From NCBI GenBank assembly GCA_016235885.1, contig JACRIH010000381.1, forward strand, positions 1 to 34,180: DNA of 34,180 nucleotides. Direction: 5' to 3'. A program made the translations under genes and the position numbers. This stretch comes from Planctomycetales bacterium (GTDB taxonomy: Bacteria; Planctomycetota; Planctomycetia; Planctomycetales; Planctomycetaceae). A model generated the notes under the pieces. The model ran no database searches. It was not told the origin of the DNA and was given only the letters and a program-made list of their open reading frames with translations. This document shows positions 27,501 to 33,700 of the stretch, one piece after another (the first letter of the stretch is position 1; the number at the start of each line of letters is the position of its first letter).

Positions 27501-28548
27501 TGACTTCGGACGACAGGGTCACCTTCACGGCGTTGGCACCGCGCAGTTCCGTGCGCAGCCAGTCGCCCGGCTTGAGCAGCAGGTCACGACAGAGCGGCGT
27601 CCAGCGCTTGGCGAGCATCGGCCGCAGGACGGCGATCCCCTGCGAGTCGGTCACTTTGCCAATGCGTCCGTCTTCGGTCAGAGATTTCGCGACGACGAAC
27701 TTGTCGTCGTCCACGGCTACGTTCATCGCGATCAGAACCAGTTCGGCCAGCGGCGGGTTGACGGTGTTTCGTGCTCCCGCCGGACGTGCAGTGATTCCGA
27801 CCAACTGGTGGCTGCGGACCTCCGCGAACGCTTCGATCTGCAACCGGCCGGTTTCCGCAGGCACATTGACCCGGTAGACAAAGCAGTCGCGGCCATCGTG
27901 CAGAGCACGCTCAACCGGCCGAGCCGTGAGCAACGCGGACGCATCTTTCACACCGACATCCAGCAGCCCCAGCAGATCGACCTGCTGCTGCGGATTGAGG
28001 AACCACGGCGAATCGGATTCGGTGACGGTGTTGGTCGCTTCGTCCACGCGCCACAACCGCGATCCCGCCGCGATCTCGTACCGCAGCGGCGATTCTTCGC
28101 GCCGCACCAATCCCGGCGCACGCACCCACACCTCGGCCGAGTGGCCGTCTTTGACGACTCGCAACTGCAACGTCAGCGCGCCGCGCAGTTCGGCCAGCAC
28201 TGTTTCGAACGGCATGGCGCCGCTGACCGACTGCGGATTCCACGGACTCAGCCAGGCCACGAGCAAGGCGACGACCGTCGACAGGGCCAGCGTTCCGCGA
28301 AGGGCGAGCGTGAGCATGCGAGTTCTCCGAATGGGTTGCGACAGTGTGACGTTTGGTTCCGAATGGCCGGTCGTGACCTGAGAGTCCGCAGGAATGTCTC
28401 CGACAGATTCCGCGAACAATTCGATCGAGTGTTGCCGCAGCGACGCCAGCAGCGCAGCGTCGGGAGGCGGAACGTCGGTATCAACGGCGCGAAGCAGCGC
28501 TGCCAATCGCGTTTCATCCGGGTCCGGGATCGTGTGGTTGTCTTGCAT
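18565..28548 (-). CDS. Giant single-TM protein: LolA/FecR-like, VIT, vWA and TPR domains
   Basis: A 3327-residue protein. Order: cytoplasmic N-terminus (1-78); one TM helix (about 79-101, LALRGTLALSTVVALLVAWL); a LolA/RseB-like segment (about 111-300); a FecR-like domain (about 325-405, KPGDWLRTELRGANAVKV, ITLGPGSLVE); a VIT domain (about 444-590, ESFVNHTLSRLEGVFHFPLP, EKQRAREIYE); a vWA domain with MIDAS DTSAS at 713-717; a Gly-rich linker (about 1127-1170); a second LolA-like segment (about 1360-1580); then tetratricopeptide-type helical repeats to the end. It follows an ECF sigma factor gene by 73 bp, so the N-terminus may act as an anti-sigma or signal-receiving part, while the outside part binds proteins (inference). 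Four palindromic repeats are inserted in frame (residues about 619-638, 827-869, 2244-2284 and 2499-2524). The exact partner and signal are unknown. Confidence 0.88.
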   Translation of the reverse strand: MQDNHTIPDPDETRLAALLRAVDTDVPPPDAALLASLRQHSIELFAESVGDIPADSQVTTGHSEPNVTLSQPIRRTRMLTLALRGTLALSTVVALLVAWLSPWNPQSVSGAMPFETVLAELRGALTLQLRVVKDGHSAEVWVRAPGLVRREESPLRYEIAAGSRLWRVDEATNTVTESDSPWFLNPQQQVDLLGLLDVGVKDASALLTARPVERALHDGRDCFVYRVNVPAETGRLQIEAFAEVRSHQLVGITARPAGARNTVNPPLAELVLIAMNVAVDDDKFVVAKSLTEDGRIGKVTDSQGIAVLRPMLAKRWTPLCRDLLLKPGDWLRTELRGANAVKVTLSSEVTITLGPGSLVECISPTKARLHSGEAQVTLPKKDGVEFELLAPRDGSRKFAAASKTLLRVDRNEQLVDVPQTPIWLTGFEGTTNNESLGSLIVNLPDGRNEPLTVGYHKVSVEIRDQIARTTIEESFVNHTLSRLEGVFHFPLPQDASISGFGMWIGNDLVEADVVEKQRAREIYETILRERRDPGLLEWTSGNLFKARVFPIEAQSEKRVKIVYTQVLPLRANRYRYSYGLRSDLLRTKPLRELSLTVTVNSALPLKSITCPTHTVRTTVGRPFRAVVGRDDGPEGPSYNSAQVEFTAQEYTPNRDFEVVCEIDGRQSDVVVVPHRRGDDGYFIVQLTPPAADGNWQRDVLPDGKPLSLVLLCDTSASMDSEKRKQQAEFVASVLSSLGADDRFLIAATDVGTAWPFAEPVVANAENIATAQKFLDDRLSLGWTNLDRAFDDVMKKTPADAHVIYIGDGIVSSGDTDPAAFVKRLGLRSRLAPRDESRTKGDAQIRNDASSKPNAVPENGIPVAERQGYVTFHAVTVGNTTEAVVLKGIASVGGGSVRTISGEQTPSTIARELLNEIAQPGLRDLNVEFRGLKVAAVYPGRLPNVPAGTQQILVGRYLPEGTDQQGEIIVTGRRVTEQVRYAARVSVKDAEAGNSFIPRLWARAHLDQLLAQGQSTSIRDQIIGMSEEFHIITPYTSLLVLETDADRERFGVKRRYEMRDGEKFFAEGRSNASFELLQQQMKRAGDWRVGLRRQVLQSLSGLGRNPQMFQQQVQQWDQSTYWYMKRSGDYNLPMSGVAAPMGGPRGEMGFAGRGLSFGGVGGAGFGGDVDRFDVETGEEWEMDGRLHRGLSEVAARIEPLSDSDDDLKLGIRAESAHPDAVEQQLGESLSVAFDSDFELLSEDAEQRGLLDKRAKFRGGDVLDRKSKAQKMDFGGLWSRGTAETFGRSRSGGPGLTAAGTTPYYGFANQRQLGYLSRSQQPNYTSWLNVVFPTLDGPPGKPAPALKDPEGWSPEALALSRSLLRMDALLKLEGGIELRRVSETFDTTWNRRSSHNSDLALYSPTAWLTRTLDADDHTVVSYCNAQDRGVFSLSMLLGRTRASVAQELKTPPLSLQDSSLSPLHESHRTHRARVEPAGENRAKLILSMKDSTFEQHFLIDTVRHVQLKYESFDAGKLTGSTTFEDFVEMAGSWWPRKSVTTDGRGRKIGEITFDVKRLTPDQYAQRMTAELAAKPNVQFLRLPFVSLKVARQNVADGSAGFDDRITMIVHNAMLQQWDDLLKHLDAAEKLAADKPGVRWIRTVALATIRRNEEARQRLLVEAKQLAANKQQDELHLAEFVLGQAYGISGWPEYQELVLILKPVYERQPAELDAMSRWNERLLSCHDGLGRHEDALALRRTMAEKAPWHLHWQIDSANRLLRAGQHDAAFAWLQKEFDRPIERLSHEDDSLRSAYADLYRSQVRWVDLLKFTTQWIARNPEYQSAYNQHLSALVFNDQLDAANALAEQWLKDARIEGKLSPALRARFDTALNFALGSSYHLSFQRADERWSVPLVETARFFLRSRNDATIAQRFINVHPFANDEEVDRLRGEFLNLLRTDLAKLNPVQINSLVSWTLGGRMEFAEPINGRKQLRADEVPLDIWRKIADSLRLRWKATEDREDKHLLGTTLTTIYTGWFDATESLPFLRERIAAAPDDLKPNYRDLLFNNLLNRPWTDELEQEAFQLLRLLSPPGEPDERLTAQLPALHRLTDSMLARRQERVEKELHDAGEVNKLTRPELAKKRAEMRKAARAGLATRLAAEAAKEQGPLAAWLKIEQAWLDVQLDQNLPQVAEQCWQILGKEPTKPVAEEDDDPDLTASQFRQQFFEDLLRERAFVTVMNLAARRNAAPATIDRLVKYIDAGIALRSPHAPREEPREEKGNNLRNDAEGKKLPEGAAARLAERDGYDPAAAWRTAKFQLLIALDRADDLDRELRVWIRTDTSTSPWRIMLARLVAERGKIDEAIQLFEACEKDKLLTAADYRLLADWYLVADRRAAYERSRIESFKQMPEHQLANSLYQVRNVWYRTDRPLPSELDENTLLGYRALFEKSANPENYLGYLRDLYAACRDFRLLQMLPDAILGRSPQQAYSFLQGLQTQVLYELRNEATADEILARIKQLRANGVASAPRLAPLNTNDRGADAAPLANALTPTDLRALDLLEALVERKSSEVLNQPGPHIDACLAAMRRAFERTWGEGEPRMMANFLYQLGGLPNEKLKTEQLLELRQLQKIVPVNTRDHLVITTDLCQLMFWNYSLKDNALREMEVAVGNYTRANNGVWPHLDNELLSHYVSMLGGANQHAAGETVVQKYLAKPENDAQRKWLHDRLMSLYNHALEHKGEVSLGKGTTLFQNLVALGLKELDAAADENVRYNLVSRLTTTLDIARRNKIDGVVEQVRKFAFETMPVVLKRQQSQYRNTVTTPMAVIAETLGPKFALQFVVERIEQYPKRLEIQWDNSWNVFGYELARRRHDATDAKLDIADLAPRVLKLALIELRRELRTGENRNRYIYHNDQSYFWAEKAADFARVANEVYLERRTSGRRVLHVALYLWHGLDLHPRAIEIMLLAHRDGVLEESSQELLVNWLHDERRFAESIPILEPLVSAHPDTIRYRTRLMAGYFHSQRPEQLLDLVKQTDTHFHDGGRWMEGNIAEFAKGCLGCNLLEHSVGYFNEAISLHQRNNPGHGPGDVTLSGLYHELAQAHSNLGQTRQAVEAASGAIICWGPRHDQRAGALAKLNQVLTESKDLAAYVQHLDQESAKTGQDRPILRKALGQVYQLRKEFPQAIAQFQLAVALQPNDKEVHQALIACYDATKNNDLATKQLLKLIDFDRHDLALYQQLAERLKDNEAEAERAATSIIEAAPNEAENHAALAELRQKQNRWDEAIPHWEQVAEQRRLEPTGLLKLAEAQLHQKQWDTARRSIEKLQRTEWPARFSDVANQTRRLQELLPK
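20977..21055. repeat. In-frame palindromic element (GGGGGGCTGACGCC family) in giant gene
   Basis: 29-bp inverted arms (20977-21005 and 21027-21055) with two mismatches and a 21-nt spacer. The sequence is open in the giant protein frame and encodes NGVASAPRLAPLN and DRGADAAPLANA between TPR helices. A second copy with identical spacer length starts at the window's left edge. Confidence 0.85.
21696..21819. repeat. In-frame REPIN-like element, GTAGCC-hairpin family, copy in TPR region
   Basis: The left arm is CGTAGCC plus a GTCACGC-TCC-GCGAGAC hairpin with one mismatch (21696-21720); the right arm is CCTCACGC-GGA-GCGTGAGG plus GCTACG (21795-21819). The 74-nt middle shares GCGTCGTTTCG with the copy at 25944-26070. 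It encodes LRSPHAPREEPREEKG, RNDAEGKKLPEG and LAERDGY in the giant protein. Confidence 0.85.
25944..26070. repeat. In-frame REPIN-like element, GTAGCC-hairpin family, copy in vWA region
   Basis: The left arm is CGTAGC plus hairpin CCTGTCGC-TCC-GCGACAGG (25944-25968); the right arm is hairpin CGTCTCGC-GGA-GCGAGACG plus GCTACG (26046-26070). The two arms carry different stems of the same design. It encodes LRSRLAPRDESRTKG, RNDASSKPNAVPENG and VAERQGY, interrupting the vWA domain between VKRLG and VTFHAVTVGN. Confidence 0.88.
26635..26694. repeat. In-frame 60-bp perfect palindrome in giant gene
   Basis: Perfect 27-bp arms (26635-26661 and 26668-26694) with a 6-nt spacer; each arm contains the hairpin ACGGCCC-TTCC-GGGCCGT. 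Its length is exactly 20 codons and it adds GRPFRAVVGRDDGPEGPSY between the VIT and vWA domains of the giant protein. Confidence 0.88.
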
Positions 28549-28557
28549 CAGAATCTC

Positions 28558-28637
28558 GCCCCGTTGGGGCTGGCCGCATAGTGATGACTTCCACCCAGGG
28601 CTGCGCCCTGGGCTATCGAATTCAGCCCCGTTGGGGC
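28558..28637. repeat. Three-hairpin repeat between sigma factor and giant gene
   Basis: Two identical outer hairpins GCCCC-GTT-GGGGC (28558-28570 and 28625-28637) flank a central hairpin CCCAGGGC-TGC-GCCCTGGG (28594-28612). It fills the gap between the two genes. On the - strand it supplies the last sigma factor codons (LPQRG, stop) and ends 9 nt before the giant gene's ATG. Confidence 0.8.
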
Positions 28638-29230
28638 AAAGACCGCTTCATCTGCAAATCGGAAGGTTCGGCAAACTTCAACCGGAACTCCCGCCTAGCT
28701 CGCGCCAGCTTGGACTTGATGGCGTCCACCGAACCGCCGAATTGTTGCGCCATTTCTTCGAGGCTCCGGTCGTCGAGGTATTTCGCGGTCAACAGCGCCG
28801 CGTATTCCCCCGACAGCTCCGACAGGACGCCGCGAACCAAGTCAGCGAGTTCGAGTTGCTCGCACGATTTGTCCGACAGTTCGCTGTCATCCAGCCAGCG
28901 ACGCAATTCACCGGCTCCGGTTTCCGCCAGTTGCTTGAGTCGTGCCGACCTGCCAGCCTGACGCCAGGACAACGCCGCCTGATGGTGAGCTATCCCCGCC
29001 AGCCAACTCCACAGCGTGCCACGTTCGGCGTCGAATTGTCTCGCCGACCGAGCCGCCTCGATCATCGTCGTTTGCACCACGTCCGCCACATCCGCAGCTT
29101 GAGGCCCCATCAAACGAGCGACGTACCGCCAGATGTCCACGCTGTATCCGTCGTACAGCCTGGCCCAGGCATCTCGATGGCCATCCCGCAAACCGCGGAC
29201 GACGGCCAGTTGGTCCTGCTCGCTCAGCAA
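28622..29230 (-). CDS. ECF-type RNA polymerase sigma factor
   Basis: A 202-residue protein. Region 2 lies at about residues 25-90 (WARLYDGYSVDIWRYVARLM, ADVADVVQTTMIEAAR, GTLWSWLAGIAHHQAA) and region 4 at about 130-185 (VLSELSGEYAALLTAKYLDD, RSLEEMAQQFGGSVDAIKSK, LARARREFR). There is no extra large domain. The start is TTG at 29230, since an in-frame TAG lies 13 codons upstream and no ATG intervenes; the Shine-Dalgarno is weak. It is followed by the giant TM protein on the same strand, an arrangement typical of an ECF factor with a membrane-bound regulator. Its last five codons come from a palindromic repeat (28558-28637), so its natural C-terminus may have been altered. Confidence 0.9.
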   Translation of the reverse strand: MLSEQDQLAVVRGLRDGHRDAWARLYDGYSVDIWRYVARLMGPQAADVADVVQTTMIEAARSARQFDAERGTLWSWLAGIAHHQAALSWRQAGRSARLKQLAETGAGELRRWLDDSELSDKSCEQLELADLVRGVLSELSGEYAALLTAKYLDDRSLEEMAQQFGGSVDAIKSKLARARREFRLKFAEPSDLQMKRSLPQRG

Positions 29231-29502
29231 AGGGGTGTCTCGCTGTGGAAAGAAGCGGACATTCTAGGAATGAATTGGCAGTCAGACGCTGCGACGTGTC
29301 GCGGAAATCCTGAAAAATCTCATTTCAATGGGGCTTGGCAGAATGATGGGGGCAGAATGAATTCAGTATCGGGGCGTTTTCGATCCTGCTTGTTGTTCAT
29401 CCATCTGCAAACGCTGCCACGTTGGAACGAGTTCGTGGACGTCGATTAGAATTCCCGCGAATGCTTTCCACGGTTCCGAAACACTTTTGAGCGAGCCATC
29501 TC
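29231..29502. other. Divergent intergenic region with short direct repeat
   Basis: 272 bp between the sigma factor (-) and the enolase-superfamily gene (+). It should hold both promoters, but no convincing -35/-10 pair was recognised. At 29335-29360 a direct repeat of GGCAGAATGA occurs twice, separated by TGGG. Confidence 0.5.
29335..29360. repeat. Short direct repeat GGCAGAATGA x2
   Basis: Two GGCAGAATGA units separated by four bases (TGGG). They lie in the divergent promoter region; the role is unknown. Confidence 0.5.
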
Positions 29503-30723
29503 ATGTCCGACCAACATTCGTCTGTGGATCTGTCGCGCCGGAACATGCTCGGCACTCTGGGGGCAGTTGCCGGCGGAGTCGCACTGCTCAATGAGGCGGT
29601 CTCGGCCGACAACAATCCTGCCGCTCAGGTTGTTGACCGTGCGTCGAGCATTCGCATCACCGCGTTGCGGGCACGTTGGGTTGGTCCTGTCGTCTACGTC
29701 AAAATCGAAACCAACCACGGCATCAGCGGCTGGGGCGATCTCAAGGGAGTTGACCCGCGGATTTCCAAACCGCTCGTCGAAGCGCTGTTCGAATTGCTCG
29801 ACGGTGAAAATCCAACCCGGATCGAGCATCTCTGGCAGAAGCTGTTTCGAGCACACCGAAACATGCGCGGTGGAGCGCTGATGGTTCACACGCTCGCCGC
29901 CATCGACATGGCTTTGTGGGACATCGTCGGCAAGCTGTGGGGAGTACCCGTGTACCGGTTGCTCGGCGGTCCGACTCGCGACCGCATTCGTGTGTACCAC
30001 ACGCCGAAAGCGCAGAAGGTTCCGCCGCATGGAATCTACGAACACTCCGGCACTCCCGCCGACATCGACCGCATGGTGCAGGCAATCAAGGCGGCTCGCG
30101 ACCGCGTGGGACCGGATGGAGTCGTGATGTTTGACGCCCATTCCGCCGTGCCGCCGGCGACGCTGATCCAACTGGCGAGCCGGCTTCAGCCGTATGACGT
30201 GTTGTTCATTGAAGAGCCAGCCGTGCCGGGCAACATCGAGGTCTTCAAGCGCCTCAAGGAACAGATCCGCATCCCCCTGGCCACCGGCGAGCGGGACCGG
30301 ACGATTTGGGGCGTGCTGCCGTATTTGCAAGAGCGATGCATCGACATCCTGCAACCCGATTGCTGTCACACGGGAGGCATCAGCCAGATGAAAAAAATCG
30401 CCACGCTGGCCGAGGCGTGGTTCGTGCCGATCGCGCCGCACTGCACGGCGACGTTTCTGGGGATCGCCGCGAGTCTGCATGTCGTGTCGTCAATTCCCCT
30501 GTTTCTGATCCACGAGTTCTACCCGCAGAACGCCGGCTTCAACACGCCGGGCATCACGCGAATGGCGTTTGAACTCGACAAGGACGGATACATCGGCCTG
30601 CCGCCCGGTCCGGGGTTGGGTGTCGAGGTCGATGAGAAGTTGCTGGATGAGGAAGCAGCCAAGCCGCAGACATATCGCTGGCCCGGCGCGAAGCTCAAGG
30701 ACGGCTCGATCGCAGATTACTGA
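29503..30723 (+). CDS. Exported enolase-superfamily dehydratase (galactonate dehydratase-like)
   Basis: A 406-residue member of the mandelate racemase/muconate lactonizing enzyme family. Predicted metal ligands are Asp211 (FDAH), Glu237 (IEEP) and Glu263 (GER), with His213 and His313 (IAPHC) as acid/base residues. The spacing 211-237-263-313 equals the D183-E209-E235-H285 spacing I recall for E. coli galactonate dehydratase DgoD, so a sugar-acid dehydratase (galactonate/mannonate type) is the best guess. The N-terminus MSDQHSSVDLSRRNMLGTLG with the hydrophobic stretch AVAGGVALL is a twin-arginine signal, so the enzyme is probably exported folded. The ATG at 29503 starts that signal. It is transcribed alone; the LCAT-like gene is convergent. 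Confidence 0.9.
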   Translation: MSDQHSSVDLSRRNMLGTLGAVAGGVALLNEAVSADNNPAAQVVDRASSIRITALRARWVGPVVYVKIETNHGISGWGDLKGVDPRISKPLVEALFELLDGENPTRIEHLWQKLFRAHRNMRGGALMVHTLAAIDMALWDIVGKLWGVPVYRLLGGPTRDRIRVYHTPKAQKVPPHGIYEHSGTPADIDRMVQAIKAARDRVGPDGVVMFDAHSAVPPATLIQLASRLQPYDVLFIEEPAVPGNIEVFKRLKEQIRIPLATGERDRTIWGVLPYLQERCIDILQPDCCHTGGISQMKKIATLAEAWFVPIAPHCTATFLGIAASLHVVSSIPLFLIHEFYPQNAGFNTPGITRMAFELDKDGYIGLPPGPGLGVEVDEKLLDEEAAKPQTYRWPGAKLKDGSIADY

Positions 30724-30759
30724 ATTCACTTCCGGACACGGCCAGACTGGAAACCGCCG

Positions 30760-33700
30760 TCAAGGAAGCAGACCCACCAAGTCATCCCAGCGGCTGAAGA
30801 GCGTGTCGATGGAAACGGTGCGGTCATTGTCGAACGGAGTCTGGCGAGTGCTCGAATCACCTCGCAGAATTTCCCCGTTCAAATTGCTTGGGACCGACTG
30901 TTTGGGTCGAGTCCGGAATCCCGCACCCGGCCTCATCAGCGACAGGGAACGGAGCACGTGGTCACCGTGGTCGACCAATTCATCACCTTGGGAATGGGTC
31001 TCGTCGGTAGAAGCCATCAACCCCGTCAACACCGAGAACGATCCTGCTTCGTTCGTGACCGGTGACGGGAAAGTCGCGGAGACTGCCACGAGGGATGCGT
31101 CCGGTGGCGAATCCGGGCCATGCACGGAGGCCCGCCGTGCTTGGGCTGTCGAACCGCCGCCGAACGATTCGGGGTCCACGATCTGCTCCGACGCCGACAG
31201 GGCGATCGCATAACCCACGTCACTATGCCGCTGCCACGGATGGCGACCGGTCGCCGGATCGGCGATGGCCAGCACGGCGTCGCGCTGAGCCGGATCGTTT
31301 GTGAACAGGTGGACTCCCGAATCGGTGTTGTACAGCCGGAAGAGCAGGATCGCTCCGGGTTGCGGTGCGGAGTACATGTACCCTTCAATCCCCTCGTCGC
31401 GCCAGCCGATCTGTCCGAACAACGGGTGAGTCGGCGGGACAGTCGCCACCAGCGAATCTCGTTCCGCCGCGTTCGTCGTGTAGTAATGAAAACCGCCACC
31501 GTTTTGGGGTGTCGCCAGGTTGTACAGGCGGAAGAGGGGCGTCGTGCTGGCTTCCTGGGTGGGGAACACGCCGAATCCCGCGTTGCCGGCCGCCTCGTTG
31601 TTGTAGCCGTTGTTCACCGCGTTGGTGAATTGTGCGAGCGACGTCGTGAAGAAGTGGAAATTCGCAATGGGGTTGTAGGTCCGATACATCCGCGTGAGTG
31701 CTGGCAGCGAGTTGATCGTCAACCGATAGTCTTCCACTTCGCCATTCGCCACCGCACCGATGGGAGCCAATCCACCCGCTGTACTCAACCGGAGGCGGGC
31801 ATACGTGTTGCCTGCCGATGCTCCCGCTGGAATGGGGAACGACAACGTCTGCGAACCGGCGGTCGTTCCCAGATTGACGCTGATGGCAACCTGTTCGCCC
31901 GCGTCGCTCCAATCGCCGTCGCGGTTGAAGTCGATCCAGGCGTCGAGCTTGTTCGACACGGGATTGGGATTCTGCAGATTGATTGTCACACGGCCGATGC
32001 CACCGACGCCCGGCGAGGTCAACAGCGTGCTGACGAATGTGACACCGTCCTCGTCGTCAGGAGAACCGGTTGTGTCGTCGCCATCGGCATTGACGGTGGG
32101 TTGGCCGTCAATTTCGATGTTACGATTGCTCCCCAATGTGGGGCCAATAGCAGTGTGTCTGGCTCCGTTGGCTGCCAATGTTGTCGGATAGCTGGCCGTG
32201 AAACCGGACTGCGCCGCAGAGGGCGCATCACCGAAGTCCGGTGAGACTTCAACGCTGCGCGTTTCGCCGAGGGCCAGGAACCCGCTGGACTCAATGCCAA
32301 AGCCGCCGCCCGGCCCGACGCTGCTGACCTGCACAAAGTGATTCTCGCCGTTGCCGGCGAGTTCGAGTCGGACCGGCCCGCCCGCGTCGCCAAACACCCA
32401 GCCGATGCCGTCCTGATTGCCGAAGTAGACGCTGCCGGGAATCTCCGTGACCGCCCCGGTTATTTGGCTGTAGCCCAACTGCCGACCACTGGAGTCCACC
32501 AGAAACGCCCCCTGGACCGGATCCACGACGATGTTGTAGGTGTAAAACGGCAACACCAATTCTCCACCCTCCGTTAAATGGCCCGTGGAGACGGTACTCG
32601 GCGACAACGGGTGGTTCAGGGCCTTGAGAATCTCCATCTGAGCATCCACGTTGGAAACAATGCCCAAATGAGTCACCGAACCAGTCGATGCACGATCACC
32701 GGGGCGGCAAGTGCCACTGCAAAACGGGATCAGTTCAAACCGGGCGTCATTCAAGAATAGGTTTTCCAGCGACTCGATCGCCACAGTCCCATCGCCGTGG
32801 GCGTCGATCAGAATGTCTTCGTAATAGACCACACCATTTGTCGAATCATCCGCTTCGTAGTCCGTGAACGAGAGAACCACGTCATCGTCGTCGAAGAAAC
32901 CGCCGACATGATGCTTGACTTGAGCGGGCGTGCTCGCACTTGTCCCGTAGATTCCCATTGTTCGGGCTACGCGATCTCCGGAAAGAACCTGTTGATTCAG
33001 GTCACGCAAGAGCAGGTTCTTCGAGGCGGGAAACTGTACGGGGTCGAAGTCGATTGCGAAACCGTTGAAATTGGGCAGCAGGTTTCCCAGTCCCTGCGTG
33101 TAGCGGCGCACGAATTGGACTTTTGCCTCAGCCTCGTCGAAATTCTCGAAGGTGGCCGCCGTCAGACGCTCGCTGCTGCCGATGAAAATCACCTCGCCCG
33201 CTTGCAGCTTGTGCCAGGCGTGATTGATCATCTTGGAGAGAACCAATCGGTTCCCCAAGTTCGCGACGAAGTTGTCGTACCAGCCGTTCCAGGTGCCGAC
33301 TCCCCCCTGGTTCGGCACACCGAGCATGGTGAAGTTGCTCACGACCGGCAGCGGTAACTCGCGACCCGCCGCTGCCGACTGAAACTTGTCGCCGTACGCA
33401 GTGCTTTGAATGTACGACCGTGTCAGGAGGCCACCCATGCTGTGCGCGATGACCTGAACGTTCGCCAGCGGCTGACCATAGGTCGCGAACCAAGTCTCAG
33501 CCGCCTTCCGCAGCCAGTATCCCAAATAGTCGAGGCCGTAGTCGATCGCGGCATCGGTGAGTGAGGCAGCGCTGACGCCCGCGATTGTTCCGTCATGTTG
33601 GTCCTGGTCTGGTGTGATGGGTGCGACGTTCAGTCGCCAATCGTAGGGTGCCAGAAAGAGATCTTTACCCTGAACGTATCCAGCCCGTTCCAGAGTGATC

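Noticed and set aside
18598-28581. Long open frames on the + strand opposite the giant gene (for example 23200-24498, 24745-26073, 27085-28581)
   Set aside because: They mirror the codon structure of a GC-rich gene on the other strand, have no recognisable domains or ribosome-binding sites, and conflict with clear VIT, vWA and TPR domains on the - strand.
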